A stretch of 64,000 nt of DNA from Sediminispirochaeta smaragdinae DSM 11293 (GTDB lineage: Bacteria > Spirochaetota > Spirochaetia > DSM-16054 > Sediminispirochaetaceae), in assembly GCF_000143985.1 (NCBI RefSeq), contig NC_014364.1, positions 3,596,001 through 3,660,000 of the forward strand. The letters are read 5' to 3'. Positions 17,972 through 26,270 of the stretch are shown in pieces. A model generated the notes under the pieces. The model saw only the letters and a list, made by a program, of their open reading frames with translations, made no database searches and was not told the origin of the DNA. The position numbers and the translations under genes are program-made. Position 1 is the first letter of the stretch, and each line of letters opens with the position of its first letter.

Positions 17972-19306
17972 TTACTCGTAGTAACCGTTTTTCTCGAGCA
18001 ACTCATAGGTCTGCTCTGCCGCAGCATCCAAAAGCTCTTTCGCGCTACCAGTGCCGGCGATAAACTCGGAGACCGCCACCGCAACATGGTTCACGACGAT
18101 CGTCATCCCCTCGGGAATGAGAGGTGCGATGGGTGTGGGCTCACAACCGGCCAACGCCTCACGAAAAGCGGGGATCCACGGCATTTCTTTTATGAGCTCC
18201 GCGTCTTCCAGGGCCGAGAGTCGCGTAGGAATAGTACCGACCGGAGCGGCCGCGGCGAGGTTATTGGGTTGAACAGCGTGCTCGATCCAACTCAAAGCAG
18301 CGTCTTTGTTGTCTATATCGGAAGAAACGACAAATCCCCAGGAGATAAAAAGACGACGTCTGATCTCATGTTCCTCTCCCGCTGGACGAGGAAAGCCGAC
18401 AAAGGAACACTTTCCGGCAACCTGGGAGGATTCCGGATCGTTGAAAGCGAACATCGAGGTAGTCCATACCTCGGCCATGGCGCTTCTACCGGCGGAAAAC
18501 TCAGCCAGCGCCTCCTGAAAATCATAGGTCAAGGATGCATCGCTTGCGTAGTCGAACATGGCGGCTGCCTCTTCCAGTGCGCGGACACCGAGTTCGCTGT
18601 TGTAGACGGGACGCATCTCGTCATCGAGTAACTCCCCGCCGTACGCCCACAAGCGGTTCATAAAATGGGTGGCAAGAAAAATGCTGCGCGTACCCATGAG
18701 TGACACGCCGTACAGCTCCGGCGGCCGATTAAAGAACTCAGCCACATCCACGTACTGCTCAAGATTGGCCGGGGGCTGAAGATCGTAGCCGTAGCGCTCA
18801 CGAAAGGCTGCCTGTTCCGCGGGATCATTAAACAGATCCGTGCGATAGACAATTCCACCGACTTCGTTCATATACGGCACAAAATAAAGATTACCGTCGA
18901 TGGTCCCTGAGGCAAGGCCCGGCATATCCTTCTCGATCCCGGGGTTTCGTGTGAGAAATTCATTGATCGGCTGAATATATCCACTGGTCACAAACGAAGG
19001 ATACCAAAGCAACGAGACGTACGGTACATCATAATCGGAGGAACCGCTTGTGTAACTCAGCAGAAGCTGATCGCGGTAGTTGGCGTAGGGAAACTGCGTG
19101 AGGTCGAGATGTACACCACTGGTCGCCTCAAAGCCTTCCATCTGTGTTTTCCACGCCTCAGTATGGGAGCCGCGCTCGCTCACAAGCGTGACCGTCACCG
19201 ATCCATCCCCTCCCCCATCTTCGCTTGAGCCCGACGCCCAAAGGTTCGCAGAACCAATCAGCAGTACCAATCCTGCCGATATCGCGGCAAATGACCTGAG
19301 TCTCAT
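17972..19306 (-). CDS. ABC transporter solute-binding protein
   Basis: Extracytoplasmic binding protein (family 1, carbohydrate type), 444 residues. It has a cleavable signal peptide of about 25 residues ending A-N-L-W-A-S, with no lipobox Cys. The conserved mid-region around V-Y-R-T-D-L-F-N-D-P and the W-I-E-H-A-V C-terminal part fit the MalE/UgpB fold. Its ATG overlaps the phosphorylase stop by 4 bp. The ligand is unproven; a nucleoside or a sugar nucleoside is suggested only by the operon. Confidence 0.88.
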   Translation of the reverse strand: MRLRSFAAISAGLVLLIGSANLWASGSSEDGGGDGSVTVTLVSERGSHTEAWKTQMEGFEATSGVHLDLTQFPYANYRDQLLLSYTSGSSDYDVPYVSLLWYPSFVTSGYIQPINEFLTRNPGIEKDMPGLASGTIDGNLYFVPYMNEVGGIVYRTDLFNDPAEQAAFRERYGYDLQPPANLEQYVDVAEFFNRPPELYGVSLMGTRSIFLATHFMNRLWAYGGELLDDEMRPVYNSELGVRALEEAAAMFDYASDASLTYDFQEALAEFSAGRSAMAEVWTTSMFAFNDPESSQVAGKCSFVGFPRPAGEEHEIRRRLFISWGFVVSSDIDNKDAALSWIEHAVQPNNLAAAAPVGTIPTRLSALEDAELIKEMPWIPAFREALAGCEPTPIAPLIPEGMTIVVNHVAVAVSEFIAGTGSAKELLDAAAEQTYELLEKNGYYE

Positions 19307-20115
19307 TGTTCTCCTCCTTGGATTTGAGATACTCGTTCCACACAGGCATCAAGGGCGATCTTAACGGACGCCTCGACTCCTGTAGCAACTTCCGGCTTCT
19401 TATAGGAAGGGACCGACAGATCCATCCGATGCCCTTCCGCCTGTTTCTGCCGATTTTCAAATACGGTACCGATAAACGCCGCAGAGACGCCGCGAAGGTA
19501 GGCGATCGTCATGAGCGTGGCCGCCTCCATCTCCATGGTGACAACACGCTTACGCGACCACTGCAGGAAATACTCCGGTGATCGGGAGTAAAACGCAGAG
19601 TGCGTCCAGTTGATGCCTTTCCAGTAGCGGATGCCCTGTTTCTCGGCGTTCCGCACAAGGCTCTGATAGAGCTCCGGATCGGGAACCGCAGGGAAATTTT
19701 GCGGCACGTAGTAGGGGGTTACGCCGTCGTCGCGGATGCACCCGTAGGGGATCGACAAATCTCCCGGAGCTATCTCCGGCTGAAGCGCCGCAACGCTGCC
19801 GACACGTACAAGGACTTCCGCCCCGACGTTGATCAACTCCTCGTACGCGATGGCCGCCGAGGGGCCACCCATTCCGGTCGAGGTAACACTAATGCGCGTA
19901 TCGCGGTAGATGCCGGTATAGGTGATCATTCCCCGGTTGTCTGCAACCTCTTTTACCTCACTTAGCAGGTCGGCCACCATCTTCACCCTGCTTTGATCTC
20001 CGGGGACTATGACCGCCTTACCGATATCACCTTTTTTACACCTGATGTGGTATTGCTCCAGGCCTTCCGTGTGCGTAGGCTGCGTGTAATCGACCGCAGC
20101 AAGCCAATGTTCCAT
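19303..20115 (-). CDS. Nucleoside (uridine-type) phosphorylase
   Basis: Cytosolic phosphorylase of the PNP/UDP family, 270 residues. It splits a nucleoside with phosphate into base and pentose-1-phosphate. Visible motifs: V-I-V-P-G-D-Q-S-R-V near the start (phosphate site), TSTGMGGPSAAIAYEELI, R-V-G-S-V-A-A-L, and the purine/pyrimidine site VTMEMEAATL. It lies between the GntR regulator (10 bp upstream) and the binding-protein gene (4-bp overlap), linking the importer to nucleoside breakdown. Confidence 0.88.
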   Translation of the reverse strand: MEHWLAAVDYTQPTHTEGLEQYHIRCKKGDIGKAVIVPGDQSRVKMVADLLSEVKEVADNRGMITYTGIYRDTRISVTSTGMGGPSAAIAYEELINVGAEVLVRVGSVAALQPEIAPGDLSIPYGCIRDDGVTPYYVPQNFPAVPDPELYQSLVRNAEKQGIRYWKGINWTHSAFYSRSPEYFLQWSRKRVVTMEMEAATLMTIAYLRGVSAAFIGTVFENRQKQAEGHRMDLSVPSYKKPEVATGVEASVKIALDACVERVSQIQGGEQ

Positions 20116-20125
20116 GTCTTCTCCC

Positions 20126-20887
20126 TTACCTTATGGATTTTCTCAAGACGATAAGCTCAAACACCTCAGGATCCAGAACATCCTCCGAATAGATGAGCAC
20201 TCGCCCGTCTCGGTCGTGATGTATTTGATTTAACTTGATGCAGGGCTCGGATTGCGAAAAGTTGAGCTCTGCGAAAATCGCGTCGCTCGGCATGACGGCC
20301 CGAATCCGCGTAACCGCATAGTCCACCGAGTGTTGGAAAGCGGCCGCCAAGATGGAAAACAGACTCTCTCCTGCGCGCCCCAGCCGCTCTATCTTCTCGG
20401 CTGCCGACTCCAGATCGCCATCGAGAATTGTCTCGGGGATGTAACTCACCGCGTAGAGTGTGGGTGTACCGTCCGCAAGATACACACGAACCACTCGCAC
20501 CCCTCTCTTTACCCGTTCGTCACTAAAGACCTCACGAATGTGCTCATCAAAGGTGATGACGCTCACCTCATGACGGCCAAAGGAAGGCTCCTTTCCGGAG
20601 CTGCGGATAATCCGTTCTATCCCGTGCAGATAGTTCATCGCCGTGGCGATCGCGTTTGACTGCGGCCGCACAAAGGTCCCTACCCCATGCCGCTTGTATA
20701 CGACATCCGCGTTCTCCAGACGTTGAAGCGCCTCCCGGACCGTCGACCGGCTGACCCCAAACTGCTCGGAGAGCACCGCTTCGCTTGGAATCGGTCGCTC
20801 CTCGTCCCAATCGCGGATAAGAGAAAGGATCTCCTCCTGTACTTCCTGATAAAGGGGTTTTCGTGAAGGAATACGACTTAATTTCAA
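20126..20887 (-). CDS. GntR/HutC family regulator with UTRA domain
   Basis: A repressor-type regulator of 253 residues. The winged HTH lies at about 10-75 (IPSEAVLSEQFGVSRSTVREALQRLE) and the UTRA ligand domain at about 95-245. I place the start at TTG 20887: AAGGAG lies 6 nt upstream, while the ATG at 20929 sits directly on a GGAG with no spacing. It heads the nucleoside/ABC operon and probably represses it until a pathway metabolite binds. Confidence 0.88.
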   Translation of the reverse strand: MKLSRIPSRKPLYQEVQEEILSLIRDWDEERPIPSEAVLSEQFGVSRSTVREALQRLENADVVYKRHGVGTFVRPQSNAIATAMNYLHGIERIIRSSGKEPSFGRHEVSVITFDEHIREVFSDERVKRGVRVVRVYLADGTPTLYAVSYIPETILDGDLESAAEKIERLGRAGESLFSILAAAFQHSVDYAVTRIRAVMPSDAIFAELNFSQSEPCIKLNQIHHDRDGRVLIYSEDVLDPEVFELIVLRKSIR

Positions 20888-20893
20888 AACAAT

Positions 20894-20923
20894 CTCCTTG
20901 GTCGTCTGACGACAGTGGTCAGT
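20894..20923. promoter_or_regulatory. Ribosome binding site and candidate GntR operator
   Basis: CTCCTT (20894-20899) is the complement of the AAGGAG Shine-Dalgarno of the regulator gene. Next to it GTCGTCTGACGAC (20901-20913) is a 5-3-5 dyad, followed by a second TGGTC (20916-20920). Its place right at the regulator start suits autorepression (inference). Confidence 0.4.
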
Positions 20924-20995
20924 ATACATCTCCTTTTTGAGAGCCGTCAAGTTTTATTTGTTGAGTCGGTTAAGTGGAGATTATTTCATCTGTAG

Positions 20996-21024
20996 TTGAC
21001 GGGGCCTCATGAAAGGGGTAGTAT
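20996..21024 (+). promoter_or_regulatory. Strong sigma70-type promoter without a gene
   Basis: TTGACG (20996-21001), exactly 17 nt, TAGTAT (21019-21024). No plausible coding sequence with a ribosome site follows, so it may drive a non-coding RNA at about 21030-21270. Confidence 0.45.
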
Positions 21025-21029
21025 CAATT

Positions 21030-21270
21030 TCCTATATTGCATTGAATGGTTGCTTCTGGAAGTAATCCTACCAATCCTTGCTGAGCAAGTACTTAGGTAT
21101 TTAGCAGAGCATTTGGGGGGTAGATTGAAACGTTTTTTATTTTGTAGCTTATTCCTGGTCGGGGTGGGTAAGGCCACTATCTGAGGACACTGGTTCAGGA
21201 AGGATAGATTATAGAAAGATTCAACTATCAATGATAGATGGCCTGGGGGTTCAACTCCCCCGCCTCAGAC
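21030..21270 (+). ncRNA. Candidate structured RNA with tRNA-like 3' end
   Basis: A promoter-led, gene-free stretch. It contains a CTTGC-TGA-GCAAG hairpin. At 21181-21270 there is a tRNA-like end: 5' CTGAGG pairs with 3' CCTCAG, a perfect T-arm GGGGG-TTCAACT-CCCCC precedes the 3' strand, and a CTATC-AAT-GATAG stem sits where a long variable arm would be. No proper D-arm or anticodon arm can be drawn, and no tmRNA tag frame is visible. It could be a decayed class II tRNA, a tmRNA-end relic marking an integration site, or a real RNA. Confidence 0.3.
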
Positions 21271-21357
21271 TTTCCTTCCATACCTAATTCTACTAAAATG
21301 AATACCTTAATGCGATATAAACTGTGGATATAGACGTATAAGTAATCGACTATATAC

Positions 21358-21772
21358 AAAAATTATTATCAAACGAATCACCCTATCCATTCGACCAGGA
21401 AGCACCTCCACGAAACGGGCCGAGATCATCCACGAATGGCATAAGTCTCTACTCCACGAGTTCATCCCCCAGCTCATTAGCAAATGGGGACCGAAGATCG
21501 GCGTTTCCGTCTCGGCCTATTATCTACAACGGATGAAAACAAAGTGGGGTAGTTGTAATCACAGACAGGGAAACATCCGCCTCAACACCGAACTTGTTAA
21601 GAAGCCAAAGGATCTGATTGAGTATGTCGTCGTCCATGAAATGATCCACCTTTTGGAACCAACTCATAATGACAGATTCGTCAATCTAATTACTGAGGTC
21701 TACCCCTCCTGGAAGGAAGCGCGGATGGAACTTAACGAGTTGCCGTTGGCAGCTGAGGAATGGAAGGAGTAA
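21358..21772 (+). pseudogene. YgjP/DUF45-type metallopeptidase, 5'-truncated
   Basis: The frame from about 21358 to the stop at 21772 matches the C-terminal two thirds of YgjP-like metallohydrolases: I-R-P-G-S-T-S-T-K-R-A-E, KTKWGSCN, and the zinc motif VVHEMIHLLEPTHNDRF. The N-terminal third and any good start are missing; ATG 21533 would give only 79 residues. The intact family often accompanies restriction-modification loci, but none is here. The 5' break adjoins the candidate RNA/attachment region. Confidence 0.7.
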
Positions 21773-21807
21773 ATCTGATATAAAGTAGGTAGCTTTGATA
21801 CCAACTG

Positions 21808-21832
21808 AACTATCCGGAAACTCCGGATAGTT
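21808..21832. repeat. Perfect inverted repeat before the XRE/ImmA gene
   Basis: AACTATCCGGA (21808-21818) and TCCGGATAGTT (21822-21832) with a 3-nt loop. It ends on the possible TTG start at 21831. With an XRE-type protein encoded immediately after, an operator role is plausible; a hairpin terminator for the upstream fragment is the alternative, though no T-run follows. Confidence 0.45.
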
Positions 21833-23012
21833 GGACATCGTAGATTCTGATATTGGACGAGGACTTATAGGCATTCTTTCAACCCTCCAGTATTCCTTGA
21901 CAGTTGGCCAGCCCAGCTCATCCAATATTAAACGTTACAGAAGCAAGAAGAAGCTTACTCAGCACGATCTCTCCGAGCTATCAGGGATCTCCCTTCCTGC
22001 TATCAAGAATATTGAAAGGAAGAAGGGACTGCCGAGGACTAACACTCTACGGGCCATAAGTAAGGCCTTGGACTGCCGGCTTCAGGATCTTGTTAAGCCC
22101 ATCGGGGAACTCTCCGCAGTACATTTCCGGGCAAGAAGCAAGATGAACAGGCGAGAGCAGATCCTGGCCCAGGTCTCCAAATGGCTGAATGATTTTGCTT
22201 TCCTTGAAGCGCTGCTGTTGGATAAAGAAGAATATAAACTACATAAACTTGCAGGGACCTCAGGGAAACTCTCTCCTATCCAGTACGCAGAAGAAGCGAG
22301 AAGGATTATCGGCCTGAAAGTTGACGAGCCCATTCATGATATCTGCGGCTTGCTGGAGAGCTGTGGCATCAAGATCCTGCTCCTTCCCTACTCCTCAGAC
22401 GCCTTCAATGGATTATCCGTTGGCGAAAACGATAAAGGTCCGGCTATAATCATCAATACTTGGGAACGTATCAGCATCGAGCGTCAGATATTCAGTACTG
22501 CGCACGAACTAGGCCATCTACTTATGCACCTGTCGGACTACGATGGGAAAGCACGCTCTGAAGACAAGGTTCAGGAAAAGGAAGCGGACCTCTTTGCTGG
22601 ATACTTCCTCATGCCCGAACAGGGCTTTGATTCTGAGTGGGCAGAAACTGCCGGTATGCCCTTTGTAGAGCGGGTCATGAAGATCAAGAGTATCTTCAAA
22701 GTCAGCTATAAGACCGTCCTCTACCGCCTAAAGCAGAAAGGGATTGCCAGTGACATGATATGGCTGCGCTTCCAGCAGCTCTATGAAGCCAAGTACAACA
22801 AGAAGTTGTCTTTTAAGGAAGAACCCTTTCCCGAAGGATCAGAGCCTTTCGGACTAAAGCCCTTTGACTTCTATGCCGATCGCTTAGTCCGCCTCGTTAG
22901 GCGAGCCGTAGAGGAAGAGAAGATTTCCATCTCGCGGGCGGCTGAGATTCTTAACTTATCTACCGAGCAAATGATGGAACGGATTACCGAGTGGGAGGAG
23001 TTTGGCCAATGA
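21831..23012 (+). CDS. XRE HTH - ImmA/IrrE metallopeptidase fusion
   Basis: A 393-residue protein. An XRE helix-turn-helix (about 33-90; KKLTQHDLSELSGISLPAI) is joined to an ImmA/IrrE zinc peptidase domain (about 190-290) with STAHELGHLL and a downstream Glu-rich EKEADLFAGYFLMP. Such proteins act as protease-regulators in mobile elements, toxin-antitoxin-like systems and stress responses. The 5' end is uncertain: the only frame-opening start is TTG 21831, overlapping an inverted repeat. The stop overlaps the next small gene (ATGA). Two degenerate relatives lie at 27.4 and 42.4 kb. Confidence 0.82.
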   Translation: MDIVDSDIGRGLIGILSTLQYSLTVGQPSSSNIKRYRSKKKLTQHDLSELSGISLPAIKNIERKKGLPRTNTLRAISKALDCRLQDLVKPIGELSAVHFRARSKMNRREQILAQVSKWLNDFAFLEALLLDKEEYKLHKLAGTSGKLSPIQYAEEARRIIGLKVDEPIHDICGLLESCGIKILLLPYSSDAFNGLSVGENDKGPAIIINTWERISIERQIFSTAHELGHLLMHLSDYDGKARSEDKVQEKEADLFAGYFLMPEQGFDSEWAETAGMPFVERVMKIKSIFKVSYKTVLYRLKQKGIASDMIWLRFQQLYEAKYNKKLSFKEEPFPEGSEPFGLKPFDFYADRLVRLVRRAVEEEKISISRAAEILNLSTEQMMERITEWEEFGQ

Positions 23013-23161
23013 ACAAGGAAACACACGAACGAAATAGTGCCCGGGAAGATTTGCTTCATATGCTTGCTGAGGGAGAAAAGGATCTGCAACAGAGGAACCT
23101 CCTCGATGTCGATTCAGTGTTCAGGGCTCTACGGGAAGAGTTCTTTGAAGCCGAAAAATAG
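23009..23161 (+). CDS. Small protein coupled to the ImmA/IrrE gene
   Basis: A 50-residue charged, helical protein beginning MNKETHERNSARED and ending in EEFFEAEK. Its ATG overlaps the upstream stop by 4 bp and GGAGG lies about 10 nt before it, so it is probably translated together with the peptidase. I do not recognise the family. A degenerate version follows the peptidase fragment at 42.6 kb, which supports it as a real member of the module. Confidence 0.6.
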   Translation: MNKETHERNSAREDLLHMLAEGEKDLQQRNLLDVDSVFRALREEFFEAEK

Positions 23162-23256
23162 AGCATTCCTCCCCGGAAGATATCGCCGACGAGGCATCCC
23201 GGAACAAATTGCATCTCTCATCATTCTTCGGTATAATTCAGATAAAAGGAAGTATA

Positions 23257-23562
23257 ATGGATAAGAATATCGTTAAGGCGATAGAAAAGTTAAAACAGAT
23301 CTTCCCCGAAGCACGTTTCATTGTGTTTGGATCTCAAGCGACCGGTAACGCCAGCACGGACAGCGATCTGGACTTGTGTGCGGTATTCCCATCTTTGTCC
23401 AAAGACCCCTTTGACCTGATATATGATATTCGTGTAGAAGCCAGAAAGCACCTTTCCATGGCCATGGATATATTTGTTCTCTCCGAACCTGATTACGTCT
23501 CTCGGAGCCACGGGAATGGTTCATTGGAACATATAATCGCAGCAGAGGGAATTGCGGTGTAA
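23257..23562 (+). CDS. MNT-type minimal nucleotidyltransferase (antitoxin-like)
   Basis: A 101-residue nucleotidyltransferase-fold protein. The active-site motif is GSQATGNASTDSDLDL (G-S-x10-D-x-D) with a further acidic M-D-I-F. MNT proteins normally pair with a HEPN toxin and AMPylate it. No HEPN gene is adjacent; a broken HEPN piece lies at 42.7 kb beside another copy of this module. ATG 23257 has AAGGAAG eight bases upstream; the longer frame from 23209 lacks one. The final codons contribute to the 23559 repeat. Confidence 0.82.
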   Translation: MDKNIVKAIEKLKQIFPEARFIVFGSQATGNASTDSDLDLCAVFPSLSKDPFDLIYDIRVEARKHLSMAMDIFVLSEPDYVSRSHGNGSLEHIIAAEGIAV

Positions 23563-23613
23563 CCAGAATACTGACACAAAACCCCTGGTTACAGTTGGTA
23601 AATCATGGCAACT
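23559..23613 (+). repeat. GTAACCAG hairpin repeat, copy A
   Basis: GTAACCAG (23559-23566) and CTGGTTAC (23585-23592) form an 8-bp stem, followed by a conserved AAATCATGGCAA tract. A similar arrangement is at 28501-28553. The first arm includes the MNT stop codon. Confidence 0.5.
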
Positions 23614-23631
23614 TATGGAATTCCGCTCTTG

Positions 23632-23680
23632 CAGGCCAGGTTAAGTGCGTTTCCGAATTAGGACTCATACGAGACTCGAG
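23632..23680 (+). repeat. IS-fragment repeat, copy 2
   Basis: Matches 15981-16028 with a few base changes and one indel. In the minus strand it forms the broken 3' end of the transposition-helper ATPase fragment. Confidence 0.55.
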
Positions 23681-23878
23681 ATCACCGTTGAGGAAATCGA
23701 TCTCGTAGTTGGACAGCAACCTGAGTTCCTTGAGCATGCCATTGGAAAGCAGGTGCCCCTCATCAAGCACGAGAACCGTATGGACCCGACTCAGTTTGTG
23801 CAGCGAGAGCACCCGTTCGTGAATCGCGAGGTAAAGCGTCGTCCGGCGGTCTCCAGTCCGATCGCGGCGGCAAGATGA
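23669..23878 (-). pseudogene. Fragment of a TniB/ExeA-like transposition ATPase
   Basis: About 70 codons of an AAA-type helper ATPase used by DDE transposons. The Walker B region TVLVLDEGHLL followed by ELRLLSNYEIDFLNGD is the usual 'DEaHLLs-E-LRLLLNFE' pattern. The Walker A part and the C-terminus are missing, and no transposase is left. It is flanked by the 48-bp repeat shared with 15.98 kb and by a perfect hairpin at 23879. Confidence 0.65.
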
Positions 23879-23909
23879 GAGCGAGGCGTTGAATCTCATC
23901 GCCTCGCTC
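23879..23909. repeat. Perfect 10-bp hairpin
   Basis: GAGCGAGGCG (23879-23888) and CGCCTCGCTC (23900-23909) with an 11-nt loop, between the helper-ATPase fragment and the transporter gene. No T-run follows on either strand; it may be a leftover of the mobile element. Confidence 0.4.
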
Positions 23910-23968
23910 CTACAAAGGTATGTCCGCGTGTAATTGGCACGTCTAAGAACATTCCCCCATATGTAAGA

Positions 23969-25204
23969 CTATTTCATTCCATGGATGGCCTTAAGATACT
24001 CTTTTCGTTCAAGAAGGAGAGAGATGACCGTCCCTCCGAGAATCGCCCACAAAGGAGATCCAACGTTGAGTATCTTTATCTGACTCATAGTGATAAGGAA
24101 GGCGAAGAGGGCTCCCATCTTCAGGTTAGAACTGAAAGCCTGCGAGAAATTGTTGGCTATCACAGTCACCATTGCAATACCCGCAAGAACATCTATGAAT
24201 GACGTGGGAACTGCCCGTGTGAAGGATATGACCAACGGAGAAATGGCAGCCATGATTACCATCAGGATGCCCGTAAGCACAGCAGCGGAATATCTCTCTT
24301 CCTCGCGGCCTACCTCCGGCCCAGCCATCATCGCGACGGTCGGACCTCCGACCACGGTATTGTGACCTCCAAAAAACGAGTTGATAATAGTCCCGATTCC
24401 GCTGAGTACGACAAAGGCGTTGACCGGAGGATTGTACCCTTGGGTCTTTAATATTCCGATCGCCTGGATATTGCCGAATCCCACCGTTAGCAGCGCGAGC
24501 GGAATAGTCAGTTCGAGAATGGCTGTCATGTTAAACGTCGGTACAATGAAGGTTAGTGAGGAAAATTGGAAGCTGATATCGCCCAGGTTTACTTTTCCAC
24601 CCAGCAGGGCGATGCCAAAGCCAAGGATCAGCGCGCTCAATATGGGTGGGAACCTGCGCGAAACTGCAGGGAAAAGACTGAAGACAATAAAGACGAGGAA
24701 GGTGCCTCCAGCCACAATCGGTTCAACCGCTATCGCTTTTATAATCGCAATCCCGAAGGGTACGAGGGCCCCTGCTATCATACCCTGAATAACGGGTGTC
24801 GGAATGTATCGCAGGAAGGCTTTGAAGAGACCTGTTACGCCTAAGAGGAAGACCAAGAAGCCGGACAGGGTGATTGCCCCCAGGATGTCGCTAAAGGCAT
24901 ATCGCGGCAAGGCACCGGCGATAATCGCGATAGCCGGTATCGAGAATGCGAACTGCACCGGCTGCCGGTAGTACAAGGAAAAAAAAAGCGTCAGGATTCC
25001 GCCCACGACAAAAATAATTGTCAGCCACGAGATCGCCACGTTGTCGGCGAGGTTAGCATCGTTCAAAAGCTTCAGAAGCAGGAAAACAGGGCCTTCTCCG
25101 AACAACGTAGCGGCGATGGACACGCCTATCCCGGCAGGCGTCAAACTTTTCCCGAAATCTCTTGCCGATTTCCCAATCGATACCCCTTTTTCCATATTTA
25201 GCAT
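23969..25204 (-). CDS. BenE-like benzoate/H+ symporter family protein
   Basis: Integral membrane transporter of 411 residues with about 12 hydrophobic helices. The F-A-F-S-I-P-A-I-A-I-I-A-G segment, the P-T-P-V-I-Q-G-M-I-A-G-A segment and the G-G-H-N-T-V-V-G-G-P-T-V-A-M motif fit the BenE family, which takes up benzoate or related aromatic acids by proton symport. ATG 25204 has GGAGG five bases upstream. It lies 75 bp downstream of the NahE-like aldolase gene on the same strand. The actual substrate is unknown. Confidence 0.82.
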   Translation of the reverse strand: MLNMEKGVSIGKSARDFGKSLTPAGIGVSIAATLFGEGPVFLLLKLLNDANLADNVAISWLTIIFVVGGILTLFFSLYYRQPVQFAFSIPAIAIIAGALPRYAFSDILGAITLSGFLVFLLGVTGLFKAFLRYIPTPVIQGMIAGALVPFGIAIIKAIAVEPIVAGGTFLVFIVFSLFPAVSRRFPPILSALILGFGIALLGGKVNLGDISFQFSSLTFIVPTFNMTAILELTIPLALLTVGFGNIQAIGILKTQGYNPPVNAFVVLSGIGTIINSFFGGHNTVVGGPTVAMMAGPEVGREEERYSAAVLTGILMVIMAAISPLVISFTRAVPTSFIDVLAGIAMVTVIANNFSQAFSSNLKMGALFAFLITMSQIKILNVGSPLWAILGGTVISLLLERKEYLKAIHGMK

Positions 25205-25279
25205 AGTTGCCTCCTATCATAGTGGATGCTATCGCGTTTTGGATTAGGACGCGACGATATCTTATCAACCCAACGCCCG

Positions 25280-26254
25280 TTAGTTACCCGCATATTTCTT
25301 CTGAAGCGCGGCGTACTTCTGTCCGGCTATAACCGCGCCTTGGGCGATGTCCTCTGATATCCGATTATAGGGAGGCCTGCTGGGACCCACCTTGACCAAA
25401 CCTGATGCGTTGAAACGAGTCTTTTCAAGCTGGACGTTGTAAATGGAAAATTCGTGAAAGTTGCCTCGCGGGAAAAGTGTTTTATACGCATCGCGAATCT
25501 CGAAAGTTATGGTTCTCGCAAGGGCGTCATCCCCGACTTCAATAGCATGCTTTAGGGCAAGGAGCGGTGCCATGCCACAATTGCCACTTCCGGTCCATAT
25601 GGCTGGAGCCTTTTTCGGCGCCCATTTCCACGCGAAATACCAGTCGCTATCCAAGGGCATAATGACAATATTGTCACCGGCCGCTTCGACATCGGCGAGA
25701 TATTGAGGGCCAACGGATATGTATTTGGATGCGACTATATTGGGAATTTTGGCCAGCCTTCCATACATCTTGGGCGTTAGCTTGCCCTTGAATGCCTCGG
25801 GGTTGTCGTACACGATAATGGGTGCATCGGGAAGAGCTTCCGCTATATCGCTGTAGAAGCCTATGATTGCATCTTCGTCCATTTCCTGCCACATGGGTCG
25901 TCCGAGGAATAGACCTGTGGCTCCCATGGCCATCATTTCTCTGGAACGACTGATCGTATCTCTAGTGTTGAGAGTTGTAGCTCCGGAGAATACGGGTACC
26001 CTTCCATTGGCCGTGGAGATCACCGTTTGATTAAACTTCCTCCATTCAGTTTCTGTCAGAGAGGCACCCTCTCCAAACGTGCCATTAGTTAAGATCGCAT
26101 CCACATGGTTGTCAATGAGCATATTGACTATCCTGGCAGACTCCTCATAATCCACCGAATCCTCGCAATCCCATCGCGCCGCGTTCTCAGTAGCCGGCGT
26201 GGGCATAATGTTGAAAATTCCACGGACATCTTGTGCTCTGAACTTCAGATTCAT
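25280..26254 (-). CDS. NahE-type hydratase-aldolase (DapA superfamily)
   Basis: A 324-residue class I aldolase of the dihydrodipicolinate synthase superfamily. The best fit is the trans-o-hydroxybenzylidenepyruvate hydratase-aldolase branch (NahE/PhnE): NIMPTPAT, TNGTFGEGASLTE, TTLNTRDTI and FPRGNFHEFSIYNVQLEKTR all correspond. The Schiff-base Lys is the K of IVASKYISVG. These enzymes cleave aryl-pyruvate adducts to an aromatic aldehyde and pyruvate. With a BenE-like transporter this suggests uptake and cleavage of an aromatic substrate. A strong operator-like dyad precedes it. Confidence 0.85.
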   Translation of the reverse strand: MNLKFRAQDVRGIFNIMPTPATENAARWDCEDSVDYEESARIVNMLIDNHVDAILTNGTFGEGASLTETEWRKFNQTVISTANGRVPVFSGATTLNTRDTISRSREMMAMGATGLFLGRPMWQEMDEDAIIGFYSDIAEALPDAPIIVYDNPEAFKGKLTPKMYGRLAKIPNIVASKYISVGPQYLADVEAAGDNIVIMPLDSDWYFAWKWAPKKAPAIWTGSGNCGMAPLLALKHAIEVGDDALARTITFEIRDAYKTLFPRGNFHEFSIYNVQLEKTRFNASGLVKVGPSRPPYNRISEDIAQGAVIAGQKYAALQKKYAGN

Positions 26255-26270
26255 AAAAAACCTCCTATAA

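Noticed and set aside
20996-21184. 62-codon plus-strand frame after the 20.99-kb promoter
   Set aside because: The frame begins within the promoter's -35 box, so it could not be translated from that transcript, and no ribosome site is present.
21181-21270. tmRNA (ssrA) or selenocysteine tRNA gene
   Set aside because: The T-arm and acceptor pairing fit, but the acceptor lacks the G3-U70 Ala signal, there is no tag reading frame, and D- and anticodon arms cannot be formed. Kept only as a low-confidence RNA candidate.
23269-23562. Intact HEPN-MNT toxin-antitoxin pair at 23.3 kb
   Set aside because: Only the MNT half is present here; the only HEPN sequence in the window is a stop-interrupted fragment at 42.7 kb.
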